A DNA stretch of 64,000 nt from NCBI GenBank assembly GCA_036526135.1, contig DATCZA010000023.1, positions 1 to 64,000 of the forward strand, in the 5' to 3' direction. The stretch is from UBA2965 sp036526135 (lineage in GTDB: Bacteria > Pseudomonadota > Gammaproteobacteria > Pseudomonadales > Azotimanducaceae). Of the stretch, positions 52,351 to 60,039 are shown piece by piece (positions within the stretch are counted from its first letter, which is position 1; each line of letters starts with the position of its first letter). The notes under the pieces are model-generated. The model saw only the letters and a program-made list of their open reading frames with translations, ran no database searches and was not told the DNA's origin. Made by a program: the position numbers and the translations under genes.

Positions 52351-52671
52351 ATGAGTATGAGTGCTGTAAACATTATTCGGATCGTTGCGCTGGTTCTGGC
52401 AGTTGTCGGCGCGTTTGTTACCATTCCCTATGCCGCCGCCGCCCTGGTCATTCTCGGCCTGGTAGCGGGGTTCATGGGTGTGGACGAGGAACGTCGCCTC
52501 ATGGTGCTGTTGATGGCCGTGGCGTTGGCAGTGGTGGCCGACGGTTTGGGGCCAATTCCGGCTGTCGGTGATTACCTGACCGCCATACTGACCAACCTCA
52601 GCGGTGTGTTCGATGGCCTGGCCATTGCGGTCATCCTGACGGCCATTTACGAGCGCATCACCCAGGGGTAA
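52351..52671 (+). CDS. Small membrane protein, 106 aa
   Basis: A 106-aa protein made almost wholly of hydrophobic segments (about 8-40, 48-65 and 82-98). The ATG follows an ideal GAGGGGAGC site. It stands alone in a gene-sparse 0.7-kb patch. The 285 nt upstream hold no other frame I can support and are richer in A/T than the neighbours, with a TGCTAAATT that could be an extended -10. Function unknown. It could be a small envelope or stress protein. Confidence 0.7.
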   Translation: MSMSAVNIIRIVALVLAVVGAFVTIPYAAAALVILGLVAGFMGVDEERRLMVLLMAVALAVVADGLGPIPAVGDYLTAILTNLSGVFDGLAIAVILTAIYERITQG

Positions 52672-52763
52672 CGCGGCAACTGGTTTCGCGGGTGTCTGGC
52701 GATGACCGTTGGATTGCCCGCGGCAACCTTCACTAACTGAGACGGCTCCCGGATGAGCCCTGA

Positions 52764-53240
52764 TCAGGGCTCTCCGGGGACGTCGCCCCAATCCAGGAAA
52801 AGGGCATCATGCAGGGCGGCCAGGCGGTCCCCGCCGAGTCGTCGCCCCAGTTCCCGTTCCAGATTCTGAAGTCCTTCCCAGGCCACCTGTCGCAGCGCGC
52901 GGCCATGCTTGGTGAAGCGGACCACCTTCTGTCTGCGGTTGCCGGGATCGGGTTCCAGCGTGACCATGTCCTTAGCCATCAGCTCCTTGAGGCCCTGGCG
53001 GATGGCCTGCTTGCTCACGCGAAGTCGTCGGGCGAGGTCTGACGGGCTATCCACGCCCTCGGCAATGTAGACCATCATCATGGACTGGGCGCGCGGGAGC
53101 GATAGGCCCGCGTGCTCCTTCATGTAGGCCTGCAGCCCGTCGTCCAGCCAGTAGGTGGCGTGCACCAGCTCGCGCAGGAGGGCGGGTCCCGAGGCGTGCT
53201 CGAGCGGTGATGCCGTGGATGTCTGATCGCGGTTGGTCAC
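52764..53240 (-). CDS. MarR-family transcriptional regulator
   Basis: A 158-aa winged-helix MarR regulator. The helix-turn-helix reads SPSDLARRLRVSKQAIRQGLKEL and the wing LEPDPGNRRQKVVRFT. The flanking helices form the dimer domain. The ending DWGD is shared with the other MarR in the window (63155), marking them as paralogs. The GTG start overlaps the VOC stop (GTGA), so it is the last gene of the CMD-VOC-MarR operon and likely autoregulates it through the palindrome between the divergent VOC genes. Confidence 0.88.
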   Translation of the reverse strand: MTNRDQTSTASPLEHASGPALLRELVHATYWLDDGLQAYMKEHAGLSLPRAQSMMMVYIAEGVDSPSDLARRLRVSKQAIRQGLKELMAKDMVTLEPDPGNRRQKVVRFTKHGRALRQVAWEGLQNLERELGRRLGGDRLAALHDALFLDWGDVPGEP

Positions 53241-53824
53241 GCGCCGGTGATCGGCTCGCCGTTGGCCTTGATCCCTGCAGCGTTTACCGGCAGCTCCACT
53301 TCCGGGGAACCGGTGTTCAGGGTCGCGCAGAACTCCAGCATGATGCCGTCCGGGTCGTAGAAGTAGAACGAGCGAAGCCAGGTCTTCGCGCTGATGCCCG
53401 ACCCGCGTCGAGATTCCTCTCCGGTGACGACGTCGTCGTGGTTGACCAGGGGCGTGCAGTTCACGCCGCGCGAAACCAGCTTTTCCCGATAAGCCTCGAT
53501 CTGATCCGGAGCCACGTCGAAAGCGACGTGGTTCATGGAGCCGTGAGCCGAGGTGATCGAGCCCTCTCCGCTTCCGACCAGATGCGCGGCGCTGGCAACC
53601 CCGGGTTGAGCGTCCTTTGCATCGCGGAACCAGAAGAACGCCAGCTCGTTGCCGCCGCCCATGTCGAAGAAGAAGTGCTGGCCGTAGCCGCCGTCCAGGT
53701 CGAAGCCCTTCTTTAGCTTCATGTCCAGCACGTTGGTGTAGAAGTCCACGGTCCGCTCCATGTCTCGGCAGACCAGTGCCAGATGATGCAGACCGCCGTA
53801 GTGAATTCTGTGGCTGTCGCTCAT
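53237..53824 (-). CDS. VOC-fold protein (paralog A)
   Basis: A 195-aa VOC protein. GLHHLALVCRDMERTVDFY starts the first module, MNHVAFDVAPDQIEAYREK the second, and YFYDPDGIMLEFCA the metal Glu. It is a clear paralog of the VOC gene at 54615 on the other strand: HLALVCRDM, GQHFFFD, LAFFWF and SAHxSMNHxAFDV are shared. The gene follows a carboxymuconolactone decarboxylase-like gene after 4 nt and precedes MarR. It may act on a glutathione or CoA adduct, or a catechol-like product. Confidence 0.88.
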   Translation of the reverse strand: MSDSHRIHYGGLHHLALVCRDMERTVDFYTNVLDMKLKKGFDLDGGYGQHFFFDMGGGNELAFFWFRDAKDAQPGVASAAHLVGSGEGSITSAHGSMNHVAFDVAPDQIEAYREKLVSRGVNCTPLVNHDDVVTGEESRRGSGISAKTWLRSFYFYDPDGIMLEFCATLNTGSPEVELPVNAAGIKANGEPITGA

Positions 53825-53828
53825 GGGC

Positions 53829-54485
53829 TTACTCTTCGCGCTGCCAGGCCCCACCGGCCCAGTCGGCCGTCTCTCCCTCGGCGGGAACCGGCACCTCGCG
53901 AATGCGCTCCGGAACGTCGTCGTACTCCAGCCGCAGAGCCTTGCAGCAGACGGCGTGCAGGTTGTAGCCCATGATGTGATAGGTGAGCTCGAGGATGTCC
54001 TCGTCCGAGAGGTGGGAGTGCAAGGCCTCGAACAGCGCATCCGACGCCCGCCCGCCCTGAAGAATCAGCGCGTCGGCCCACGCCAGCACGGCGCGCTCCT
54101 TGGCGTCGAAGGCATCCGAGACCTCCCAATGGGGAATGGCTTCGATCTGCTCGTCGCTGATCCCGAAGCGCCGCGCCGCCTTGCAGTGCTGAGAAAATAC
54201 GAACTGGCTGCCCTGGGTGTACCCGGCGCGCATGATGCCGAGCTCCCTGACCTTGCCGTCGAGCTGGCTGATGCTTTTGTCGGCGAACATCCCGAACATG
54301 CCGAAATGGCTGGTGGCATGATCGAACACGTAGGGTACCAGGGCGAAGACCGTCCACCAGTTGCCCGGCGTGCCCGTTGCCGTACCGGGTTCCGCGACCG
54401 GGTCGCGCTCCCCGAAAAGCGCGTCGTAATATTTGCGCACGTTCTCGGTCGCTTCGGCCCGGGAAACCTGTTTCAGTCTTGGCAT
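53829..54485 (-). CDS. Carboxymuconolactone decarboxylase-like (AhpD-fold) protein
   Basis: A 218-aa AhpD-like protein. The central helical hairpin shows VRELGIMRAGYTQGSQFVFSQH followed by CKAARRFGI. AhpD peroxidases carry CxxC here, but this one has a single Cys, so it is probably not a thiol reductase. LTYHIMGYNLHAVC matches carboxymuconolactone decarboxylase family members. The ATG at 54485 follows AGGGGAGG. It is the first gene of the CMD-VOC-MarR operon driven from the shared divergent promoter region. Confidence 0.86.
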   Translation of the reverse strand: MPRLKQVSRAEATENVRKYYDALFGERDPVAEPGTATGTPGNWWTVFALVPYVFDHATSHFGMFGMFADKSISQLDGKVRELGIMRAGYTQGSQFVFSQHCKAARRFGISDEQIEAIPHWEVSDAFDAKERAVLAWADALILQGGRASDALFEALHSHLSDEDILELTYHIMGYNLHAVCCKALRLEYDDVPERIREVPVPAEGETADWAGGAWQREE

Positions 54486-54520
54486 TTCATCCTCCCCTGT
54501 ATTCAGTTTTTGCTGGAAAA

Positions 54521-54549
54521 ATGCTATTGACAACTCCCCGGATAGTCAA
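54521..54549 (-). promoter_or_regulatory. Promoter of the CMD-VOC-MarR operon
   Basis: On the minus strand TTGACT (54549-54544), a 17-nt spacer and TAGCAT (54526-54521) form a sigma70-like promoter reading into the carboxymuconolactone decarboxylase-like gene. It overlaps the promoter of the divergent VOC gene and the palindrome at 54545. Confidence 0.55.
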
Positions 54550-54556
54550 TGATATT
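54527..54556 (+). promoter_or_regulatory. Promoter of the VOC-TonB receptor-MFS set
   Basis: TTGACA (54527-54532), an 18-nt spacer and GATATT (54551-54556) form a plus-strand promoter. Its -10 lies inside the palindrome at 54545-54559, so a repressor bound there should block RNA polymerase in both directions. Confidence 0.5.
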
Positions 54557-54559
54557 GAC
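54545..54559. promoter_or_regulatory. Perfect palindrome, probable MarR operator
   Basis: GTCAATGATATTGAC is a perfect 6-bp-arm inverted repeat with a 3-nt centre, covering the plus-strand -10 and the minus-strand -35. A third half-site ATTGAC lies at 54526-54531. Size and position fit a MarR-dimer site, and the MarR gene is the last gene of the leftward operon. Binding itself is not shown. Confidence 0.6.
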
Positions 54560-54614
54560 GCTGATTACGATCAGCCGGCGCGGGCCGGACGTAGCCCAAC
54601 AGGAGGAGGGAAAG

Positions 54615-55154
54615 ATGCAGACGAACGAAAAATTCGAGATTCGGGGAATCAACCACATCGCCCTGGTCTGCCGGGACATGAAGGAAACGGTGGACTTCTA
54701 TTCGGGCGTTCTGGGCATGCCGCTGACCAAGACCATCGAGCTGCCCAACGGCATGGGCCAGCACTTCTTCTTCGACATCGGCAAGGGCGATTCCCTGGCG
54801 TTCTTCTGGTTTCCCAATGCTGGCGACAGCCAGCCCGGCGTCACTCACGCCCCGGATCTCGTGGGCCGGGGCGACATCACGTCGGCCCATGCATCCATGA
54901 ATCATCTGGCGTTCGACGTGCCGGAGGAGAAGATCGAGGAGTATCAGGAAAAGCTTGCTGCTGCGGGCATCGATGTTACCGCCGTCGTCAACCATGACGA
55001 CTCGGAAACCCAGGCGAGCCCCACGGTGACGGAATCCACTTTCGTGCGCTCCATCTACTTCAAGGACCCCGACGGCATTCTCCTCGAGTTTGCCGCCTGG
55101 ACCCGGGAGCTCGATGAGCGCGACGTGAACTGCGAGCCCGTCAGCGTGGCCTGA
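54615..55154 (+). CDS. VOC-fold protein (paralog B)
   Basis: A 179-aa VOC protein, paralog of the one at 53237. Module one starts GINHIALVCRDMKETVDFY (His14 as probable metal ligand), module two MNHLAFDVPEEKIEEYQEKL, and the C-terminal FKDPDGILLEFAAW holds the metal Glu. AGGAGGAGGG precedes the ATG. It is transcribed away from paralog A across the shared promoter/operator and is followed by a TonB receptor, so it probably handles a compound that the receptor imports. Confidence 0.9.
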   Translation: MQTNEKFEIRGINHIALVCRDMKETVDFYSGVLGMPLTKTIELPNGMGQHFFFDIGKGDSLAFFWFPNAGDSQPGVTHAPDLVGRGDITSAHASMNHLAFDVPEEKIEEYQEKLAAAGIDVTAVVNHDDSETQASPTVTESTFVRSIYFKDPDGILLEFAAWTRELDERDVNCEPVSVA

Positions 55155-55238
55155 CGCTCGCCCGAAAAAACACGCCGCACGCAGAAGTTGCGAGAGGAGG
55201 GTGTGCGCGCGCTCAAGATCATTGTAAGGAGATAGACG

Positions 55239-57539
55239 ATGAAGATTGAAGCTGACGCGGCGTTGCTGACCCTTGCCCTGGTTGCGATTCTGGTGGCGCT
55301 TGCCCCGGCGCCGGCGCTGGGCGAAGAATCGGCGCGGCCGATCGAGGAAGTGGTGGTGACCGCCCGTTATCGGGAGGAAACGGCTCAGGAATCCCCCACC
55401 TCGGTGACCGCCTTCAACTCGGTCATGCTGGAGCAGATTACGGCCCAGGATCTGCGTGACGTCGGGCCCGCATCGCCCAACGTTCACATCCAGCCCGTGG
55501 TGACCTTTCCAAATTCTGCGGCTATCCACATACGCGGCATGGGACAGCAGAACATCGAGTCCACCAACGAGATGCGCACCGGGGTGTCCATAAACGGGGT
55601 CTTCATATCCCGCCCCATCGCTACCCTGATCGACTTCTTCGACGTGGAGACGGTTGAGGTGCTTCGCGGGCCCCAGGGCACGACGTTCGGGAAGAACTCG
55701 CTGGCTGGCGGTCTGGCCGTCACCACCAAACGCCCGGACGGATCCTTCGACTACGCAGCCGAGCTCACCGGCGGCAACGAAGGCCGGTTGGATTTTCGGG
55801 GTGCCATTCAGTTCCCCATCATCGAGGACAAGCTGTCGGCGCGGATTTCCCTGCTCATGCAGAACTACGACGGTCATTTCAAGAACCGGGTGAACGGCGA
55901 AGATCTCAACGGCGAGGACATCGATACCATCCGCGGCACCATTGTCTGGACGCCCACGGACACCTTCGAAGCGACCCTGATCGGGACATGGCTGGAGGAG
56001 CGCAGCGACGCGCCGGGCGGCGACGACCGCTCGGACCCCTGCCCGACCCAGATTCTGTCCTGCATCTTCACCGAGCCAGACGACGGCGCGTTCACCGTGG
56101 GCCGGGACGCCCTGGACTTCCACAACACCGATCAGAACAGCATCACCGGGATCATCAACTGGGACATCGGCTCCTTCACGCTGACGTCGGTCACGGGATG
56201 GATGGAGACGGACGGCTTCATTGCCAGTGACTTCGACCAGACGGAAATTCCCTTCTTCCCGACCTTCCGTGATCAGGTGCACGATCAGTTCAGCCAGGAG
56301 GTTCGCCTGCACTCCGATTTTGCCGGCCGGCAGGACTTTCTCGGCAATCTCGAGCTGGTCCTCGGCCTGTACTACTTCGAGCAGGAACACGAGCTCGTGC
56401 AGTCGTTCCCCACCCTGGGTAACCCGTCGTCCGCGGATTACGGGCATCAGGATGGTGAGAGCAAGGCCGTTTTCGGTCAGGCGATTTACGCCATCACCGA
56501 GGACCTCAACCTGACCTTTGGCATTCGCTACACCGACGAGGAAAAGGAGTTCGAGCGCAACTCGGGCACGCTCTACGGCACTCAGATCAGCGCCGCGGAT
56601 CCGGACTCTGCCCCGAGCATTTCGGAGATGGCGGGCCAGGTGATGAACGTGACCGGAGAGCTCGACAGCGACAATACCTCCATCAAGGTCGGGCTGGATT
56701 ACCGCATCAACGACGACGTGATGGTCTTCGCCACCTACGCCGAGGGATTCAAGGCAGGCGAGTTCGGCGCCCGGGCTTCCTCGGCCTTCACTCTGGGCCC
56801 GACTGACGACGAAGAGTCCCGCTCCTACGAGATCGGCATCAAGAGCGATTGGATGGACGGCCGGCTCAGGGTCAACGCGACCGCCTTCTACACCGAGTTC
56901 GAGAACCTGGAGTTCGGCGTGTTCTTCCCGAGCGAAGACAACCCCACTGGTCAGGAAACGTCCGCTCAGAACATCGGCGAGGCGACCAACAAGGGATTCG
57001 AGCTCGAGATCACCGCGGTGCCCGTCGACGGGCTCACGCTGCGGGGCAGCCTCGGGTTGCTGGATGCGGAGTACGACGAGTTCTGCGCCGATCTCGACGG
57101 GCCGGCGGTGGAAGTCAATCCCGTGTCAGATTGCGGCGGCCAGGTGCAGGACCTTGGGGGTGGCAGATATCTCGTCGACATCGACCAGACGGACAAGGAA
57201 CTCTCCCGCGCCCCGGAAACCCAGATCTACCTGTCGGCGATGTACGAGTGGAACACCTCAATTGGCGGTTTCTTCGTTCGCGGCGCGGGCAGCTACGAAA
57301 GCGAGTACTTCTCGGACGGCGTGCTCAACCATCCCCAGGCGGAGACCGGCGATTTCTGGCTTTGGGATGCGAGTGCCGGCTGGGTGAGCAACGATGACAA
57401 GTGGCGCGTTCAGGCCTGGTGCAAGAACTGCGGTGACAAGGAGTACACCAGCGGCCTCACGCCCACGGCGAACTTCTTCAACCAGCACTTCTGGGGGCTG
57501 CCCAGGATGTACGGCCTGACGCTCGCCTTCCAGCGGTGA
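55239..57539 (+). CDS. TonB-dependent outer-membrane receptor
   Basis: A 766-aa outer-membrane receptor. Signal peptide residues 1-29 (core LLTLALVAILVALAPAPA, cleavage near LGE) lead to the TonB-box-like PIEEVVVTAR. The plug has SVTAFN, IHIRGMGQ and VLRGPQGTTFGKNSLAGGLAV. The barrel is full length but ends LTLAFQR, lacking the usual terminal aromatic residue. TAAGGAG precedes the ATG. Its stop overlaps the start of an MFS gene (GTGA). It is distantly related to the receptor at 5102, and probably pairs with the MFS protein for two-membrane uptake. Confidence 0.93.
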   Translation: MKIEADAALLTLALVAILVALAPAPALGEESARPIEEVVVTARYREETAQESPTSVTAFNSVMLEQITAQDLRDVGPASPNVHIQPVVTFPNSAAIHIRGMGQQNIESTNEMRTGVSINGVFISRPIATLIDFFDVETVEVLRGPQGTTFGKNSLAGGLAVTTKRPDGSFDYAAELTGGNEGRLDFRGAIQFPIIEDKLSARISLLMQNYDGHFKNRVNGEDLNGEDIDTIRGTIVWTPTDTFEATLIGTWLEERSDAPGGDDRSDPCPTQILSCIFTEPDDGAFTVGRDALDFHNTDQNSITGIINWDIGSFTLTSVTGWMETDGFIASDFDQTEIPFFPTFRDQVHDQFSQEVRLHSDFAGRQDFLGNLELVLGLYYFEQEHELVQSFPTLGNPSSADYGHQDGESKAVFGQAIYAITEDLNLTFGIRYTDEEKEFERNSGTLYGTQISAADPDSAPSISEMAGQVMNVTGELDSDNTSIKVGLDYRINDDVMVFATYAEGFKAGEFGARASSAFTLGPTDDEESRSYEIGIKSDWMDGRLRVNATAFYTEFENLEFGVFFPSEDNPTGQETSAQNIGEATNKGFELEITAVPVDGLTLRGSLGLLDAEYDEFCADLDGPAVEVNPVSDCGGQVQDLGGGRYLVDIDQTDKELSRAPETQIYLSAMYEWNTSIGGFFVRGAGSYESEYFSDGVLNHPQAETGDFWLWDASAGWVSNDDKWRVQAWCKNCGDKEYTSGLTPTANFFNQHFWGLPRMYGLTLAFQR

Positions 57540-58879
57540 GCGAATCGCTCCCGGAGACCCGGGCGGGTGGTGACGCCCGCCCGGCCACCCTCGGTTACGC
57601 CTGGTACGTCGTCGGCGTTCTGCTGCTTGCGCAGACCTTCTCCTTTCTCGACCGGATGATCATGGGTCTCCTCGTGGGGCCCATCCGGGAGACCTTCCAG
57701 ATCAGTGACACTCAGTACAGCCTGCTGGCGGGTCTGGCCTTTTCTCTTTTCTACGCCGTCATGGGCCTGCCGCTCGCTCGCATCGCGGACAGCAGGAGCC
57801 GGCGCAACCTGATCGCCGTGGGCATCGCGGTCTGGAGCGCCATGACGGCCGTCTGCGGCCTGGCCCGAGGCTTCTGGACGCTGTTCATAGCCCGGGTAGG
57901 CGTCGGCGTGGGCGAGGCGACGCTGGCGCCGGGCGCGTACTCCATGATCACCGACTACTTTCCCAGAGGCCTTCTTGCCCGGGCGCTATCCGTGTACATG
58001 ATCGGGGTGACGTTGGGCTCCGGTTTCGCCTACATGCTCGGCGGCGCGGTCGTGGCCTACGTTGAGCACATGCCCCAGATCGTCCTGCCCCTGCTCGGAG
58101 AGGTGTACGGCTGGCAGCTCACCTTCTTCATCGTCGGTCTGCCGGGCATTCTGGTGTCCGTTCTCATGGTGCTGACCGTGCGTGAGCCGAAGCGCCACGG
58201 CCTGACCGACGGCTCGCAGGCCTCCATACCCCTTCCCGAGGTGGTCAGCTTTCTCTGGCAGAGGCGCAGGGCCTATGGCGGTCACATCTTCGGCATATCC
58301 ATCTTCATCATGGTCGTCTACGCGCTCAATCTCTGGGGGCCCAGCTACCTGATTCGAACCTTCGGTTACAGCCGCCCGGAAGCCGGCTGGATCTTCGGTG
58401 TCGTGATGATCGTGGCGGGAACCGCCGGGCTCCTGCTCGCAGGCACCCTGGCGGATGCCTGGATGAAGCGTGGCACCCGGGATGCCTACGTGCGGACGAT
58501 CCTTCTCAGCATCGTCTGCATCACCCCGTGCGCGGTTGCGCTCGGATTCATTGAAGATCCTGCGCTGGGAATTCTCTTCATCGGGCTGGCCGTTTTCTTT
58601 TCAGCCTTTCAGGGCGGAATCGCGGGCGGCACGCTGCAGCTCATGACGCCGAACCGGATGCGCGGCCAGGTCACCGCCGTTTACCAGCTTGTTGCCAACC
58701 TCATCGGGCTGGGCCTGGGACCAACGGTGGTGGCTGCCACCACCGACTACGTGTTCGGCTACGACGAGGCCATCGGCAAATCCATCGCGCTGTCGGCCGC
58801 CGTCCTCTGTCCGGTCGGCGGGCTGCTGCTCTGGCGCAGCCTGTCAGCCATTCGCGGGCAGCTGGAGGAGCAGATGTGA
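57536..58879 (+). CDS. MFS transporter (spinster-like)
   Basis: A 447-aa inner-membrane transporter with 12 predicted helices. The first helix and loop carry AQTFSFLDRMIMGLLVGPI and the loop 2/3 motif GLPLARIADSRSRRNL, a pattern found in spinster-like MFS proteins. ARVGVGVGEATLAPGAYSMI is family-typical. A GTG start overlaps the TonB receptor stop, indicating translational coupling and a joint uptake role. The substrate is unknown but is likely an organic acid or lipid-like molecule. Confidence 0.9.
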   Translation: MSESLPETRAGGDARPATLGYAWYVVGVLLLAQTFSFLDRMIMGLLVGPIRETFQISDTQYSLLAGLAFSLFYAVMGLPLARIADSRSRRNLIAVGIAVWSAMTAVCGLARGFWTLFIARVGVGVGEATLAPGAYSMITDYFPRGLLARALSVYMIGVTLGSGFAYMLGGAVVAYVEHMPQIVLPLLGEVYGWQLTFFIVGLPGILVSVLMVLTVREPKRHGLTDGSQASIPLPEVVSFLWQRRRAYGGHIFGISIFIMVVYALNLWGPSYLIRTFGYSRPEAGWIFGVVMIVAGTAGLLLAGTLADAWMKRGTRDAYVRTILLSIVCITPCAVALGFIEDPALGILFIGLAVFFSAFQGGIAGGTLQLMTPNRMRGQVTAVYQLVANLIGLGLGPTVVAATTDYVFGYDEAIGKSIALSAAVLCPVGGLLLWRSLSAIRGQLEEQM

Positions 58880-58931
58880 TCCCGCCCGGATGACGGCGGC
58901 GTAGCGCTTCCCGGACTCGGAAAGGAGCCGT

Positions 58932-59972
58932 TCAGGGTCCGGCCAGGTCGGCCCGAACGAGGTCGCGGCCTCTCACCATGTTGGCCAGCTTCGCGAAGGC
59001 GACCTCTCTCGGCAGGTACTTCATGCCGCAGTCGGGAGCGACCACCATGCGCTCGGCGGGCAGGAATTCCAGCGCAGCGCGGATGCGCCCGGCGACCGTT
59101 TCCGGCGTCTCGGGAGTCTGGTCGCGCAGATCCAGCACGCCGACGTGCACCTTCTTGTTTGGCAGGCCCTGGACCAGATCCATCTTGAGTCGCGGCTGCG
59201 CGCACTCGATGGAGATCTCGTCCGCCCGGCAGTCATTGAGCTCGTCGAGGAACGCGTAGCCGGCCGGCTTGTCCGCGACGTGCTGTCCGTAGCCAAAGCA
59301 GACGTGCAGCACGGTCGGTCCGCTGGCGCCTTCCAGGGCCCGATCGATGGACGCCACCGCGTACTCCCGGGCGGCTTCCGGGCGCGCCTGCACGTAGGGC
59401 TCGTCCAGCTGGACGATGTCCACGCCCGCAGCAAAGAGATCCTTGAGCTCCGCGTTGACGGCCGTTGCGTACGCCATGGCCAGCGATCCTTCATCTGCGT
59501 AGTAGTCGTTCTGCGCCTGCTGCGCCATGGTGAACGGGCCCGGCAGGGTGATCTTGATGGGCCGATCAGTGTGCCGCTTGAGAAAAGCGATGAACGGGGC
59601 CTCCACGGGCTCGCGGCGCCTGATCTCGCCGACCACGCGCGGCACCGGCACGGTCTTTCCCGTCCGGTCCACGGCTGCGCCGGGATTGTCGAGGTCCACG
59701 CCCTCCAGGGCGTTGGCGAACCGGTTCGAGTAGCTTTCCCGCCGCATCTCGCCGTCGGTGACGATGTCCACGCCGGCGCGATGCTGATCCTCCAGGGCGA
59801 TGACCGTGGCGTCGTTCTGGGCCTCTTCGAGGGAAAGGGCGTCCACCTTCCACAGGGCGTCGAGCAGGACTCTGGGCGGCAGCCGCTGGCCGAGCCGATC
59901 GCGATCTATGAGCCACGCGGGCTGTGCGTAGCTGCCGACCAGCGAGGTCGGTAGAAGGGGTAGTTCGATCAT
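58932..59972 (-). CDS. Core MetE-like methyltransferase
   Basis: A 346-aa single-domain protein of the cobalamin-independent methionine synthase C-terminal family. Zinc ligands appear conserved: His223, Cys225 (VLHVCFGYG) and Cys315 (APDCGMKYL). The TIM-barrel start is LPLLPTSLVGSYAQP. The N-terminal MetE domain is absent. Known relatives include core-MetE methionine synthases and coenzyme-M or other thiol methyltransferases used in xenobiotic catabolism. GAGGAGCCC precedes the ATG. It is convergent with the MFS gene and 67 nt after DUF3604. Confidence 0.87.
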   Translation of the reverse strand: MIELPLLPTSLVGSYAQPAWLIDRDRLGQRLPPRVLLDALWKVDALSLEEAQNDATVIALEDQHRAGVDIVTDGEMRRESYSNRFANALEGVDLDNPGAAVDRTGKTVPVPRVVGEIRRREPVEAPFIAFLKRHTDRPIKITLPGPFTMAQQAQNDYYADEGSLAMAYATAVNAELKDLFAAGVDIVQLDEPYVQARPEAAREYAVASIDRALEGASGPTVLHVCFGYGQHVADKPAGYAFLDELNDCRADEISIECAQPRLKMDLVQGLPNKKVHVGVLDLRDQTPETPETVAGRIRAALEFLPAERMVVAPDCGMKYLPREVAFAKLANMVRGRDLVRADLAGP

Positions 59973-60039
59973 CAGGGCTCCTCGGATCTCCGTTGCGTGT
60001 TGTCTCGCGTATTCGGAATGACGGCGCTTTCCTCGGGTT

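Noticed and set aside
54546..56447. A 633-codon minus-strand frame
   Set aside because: Antisense to the VOC and TonB receptor genes; no recognisable protein features.
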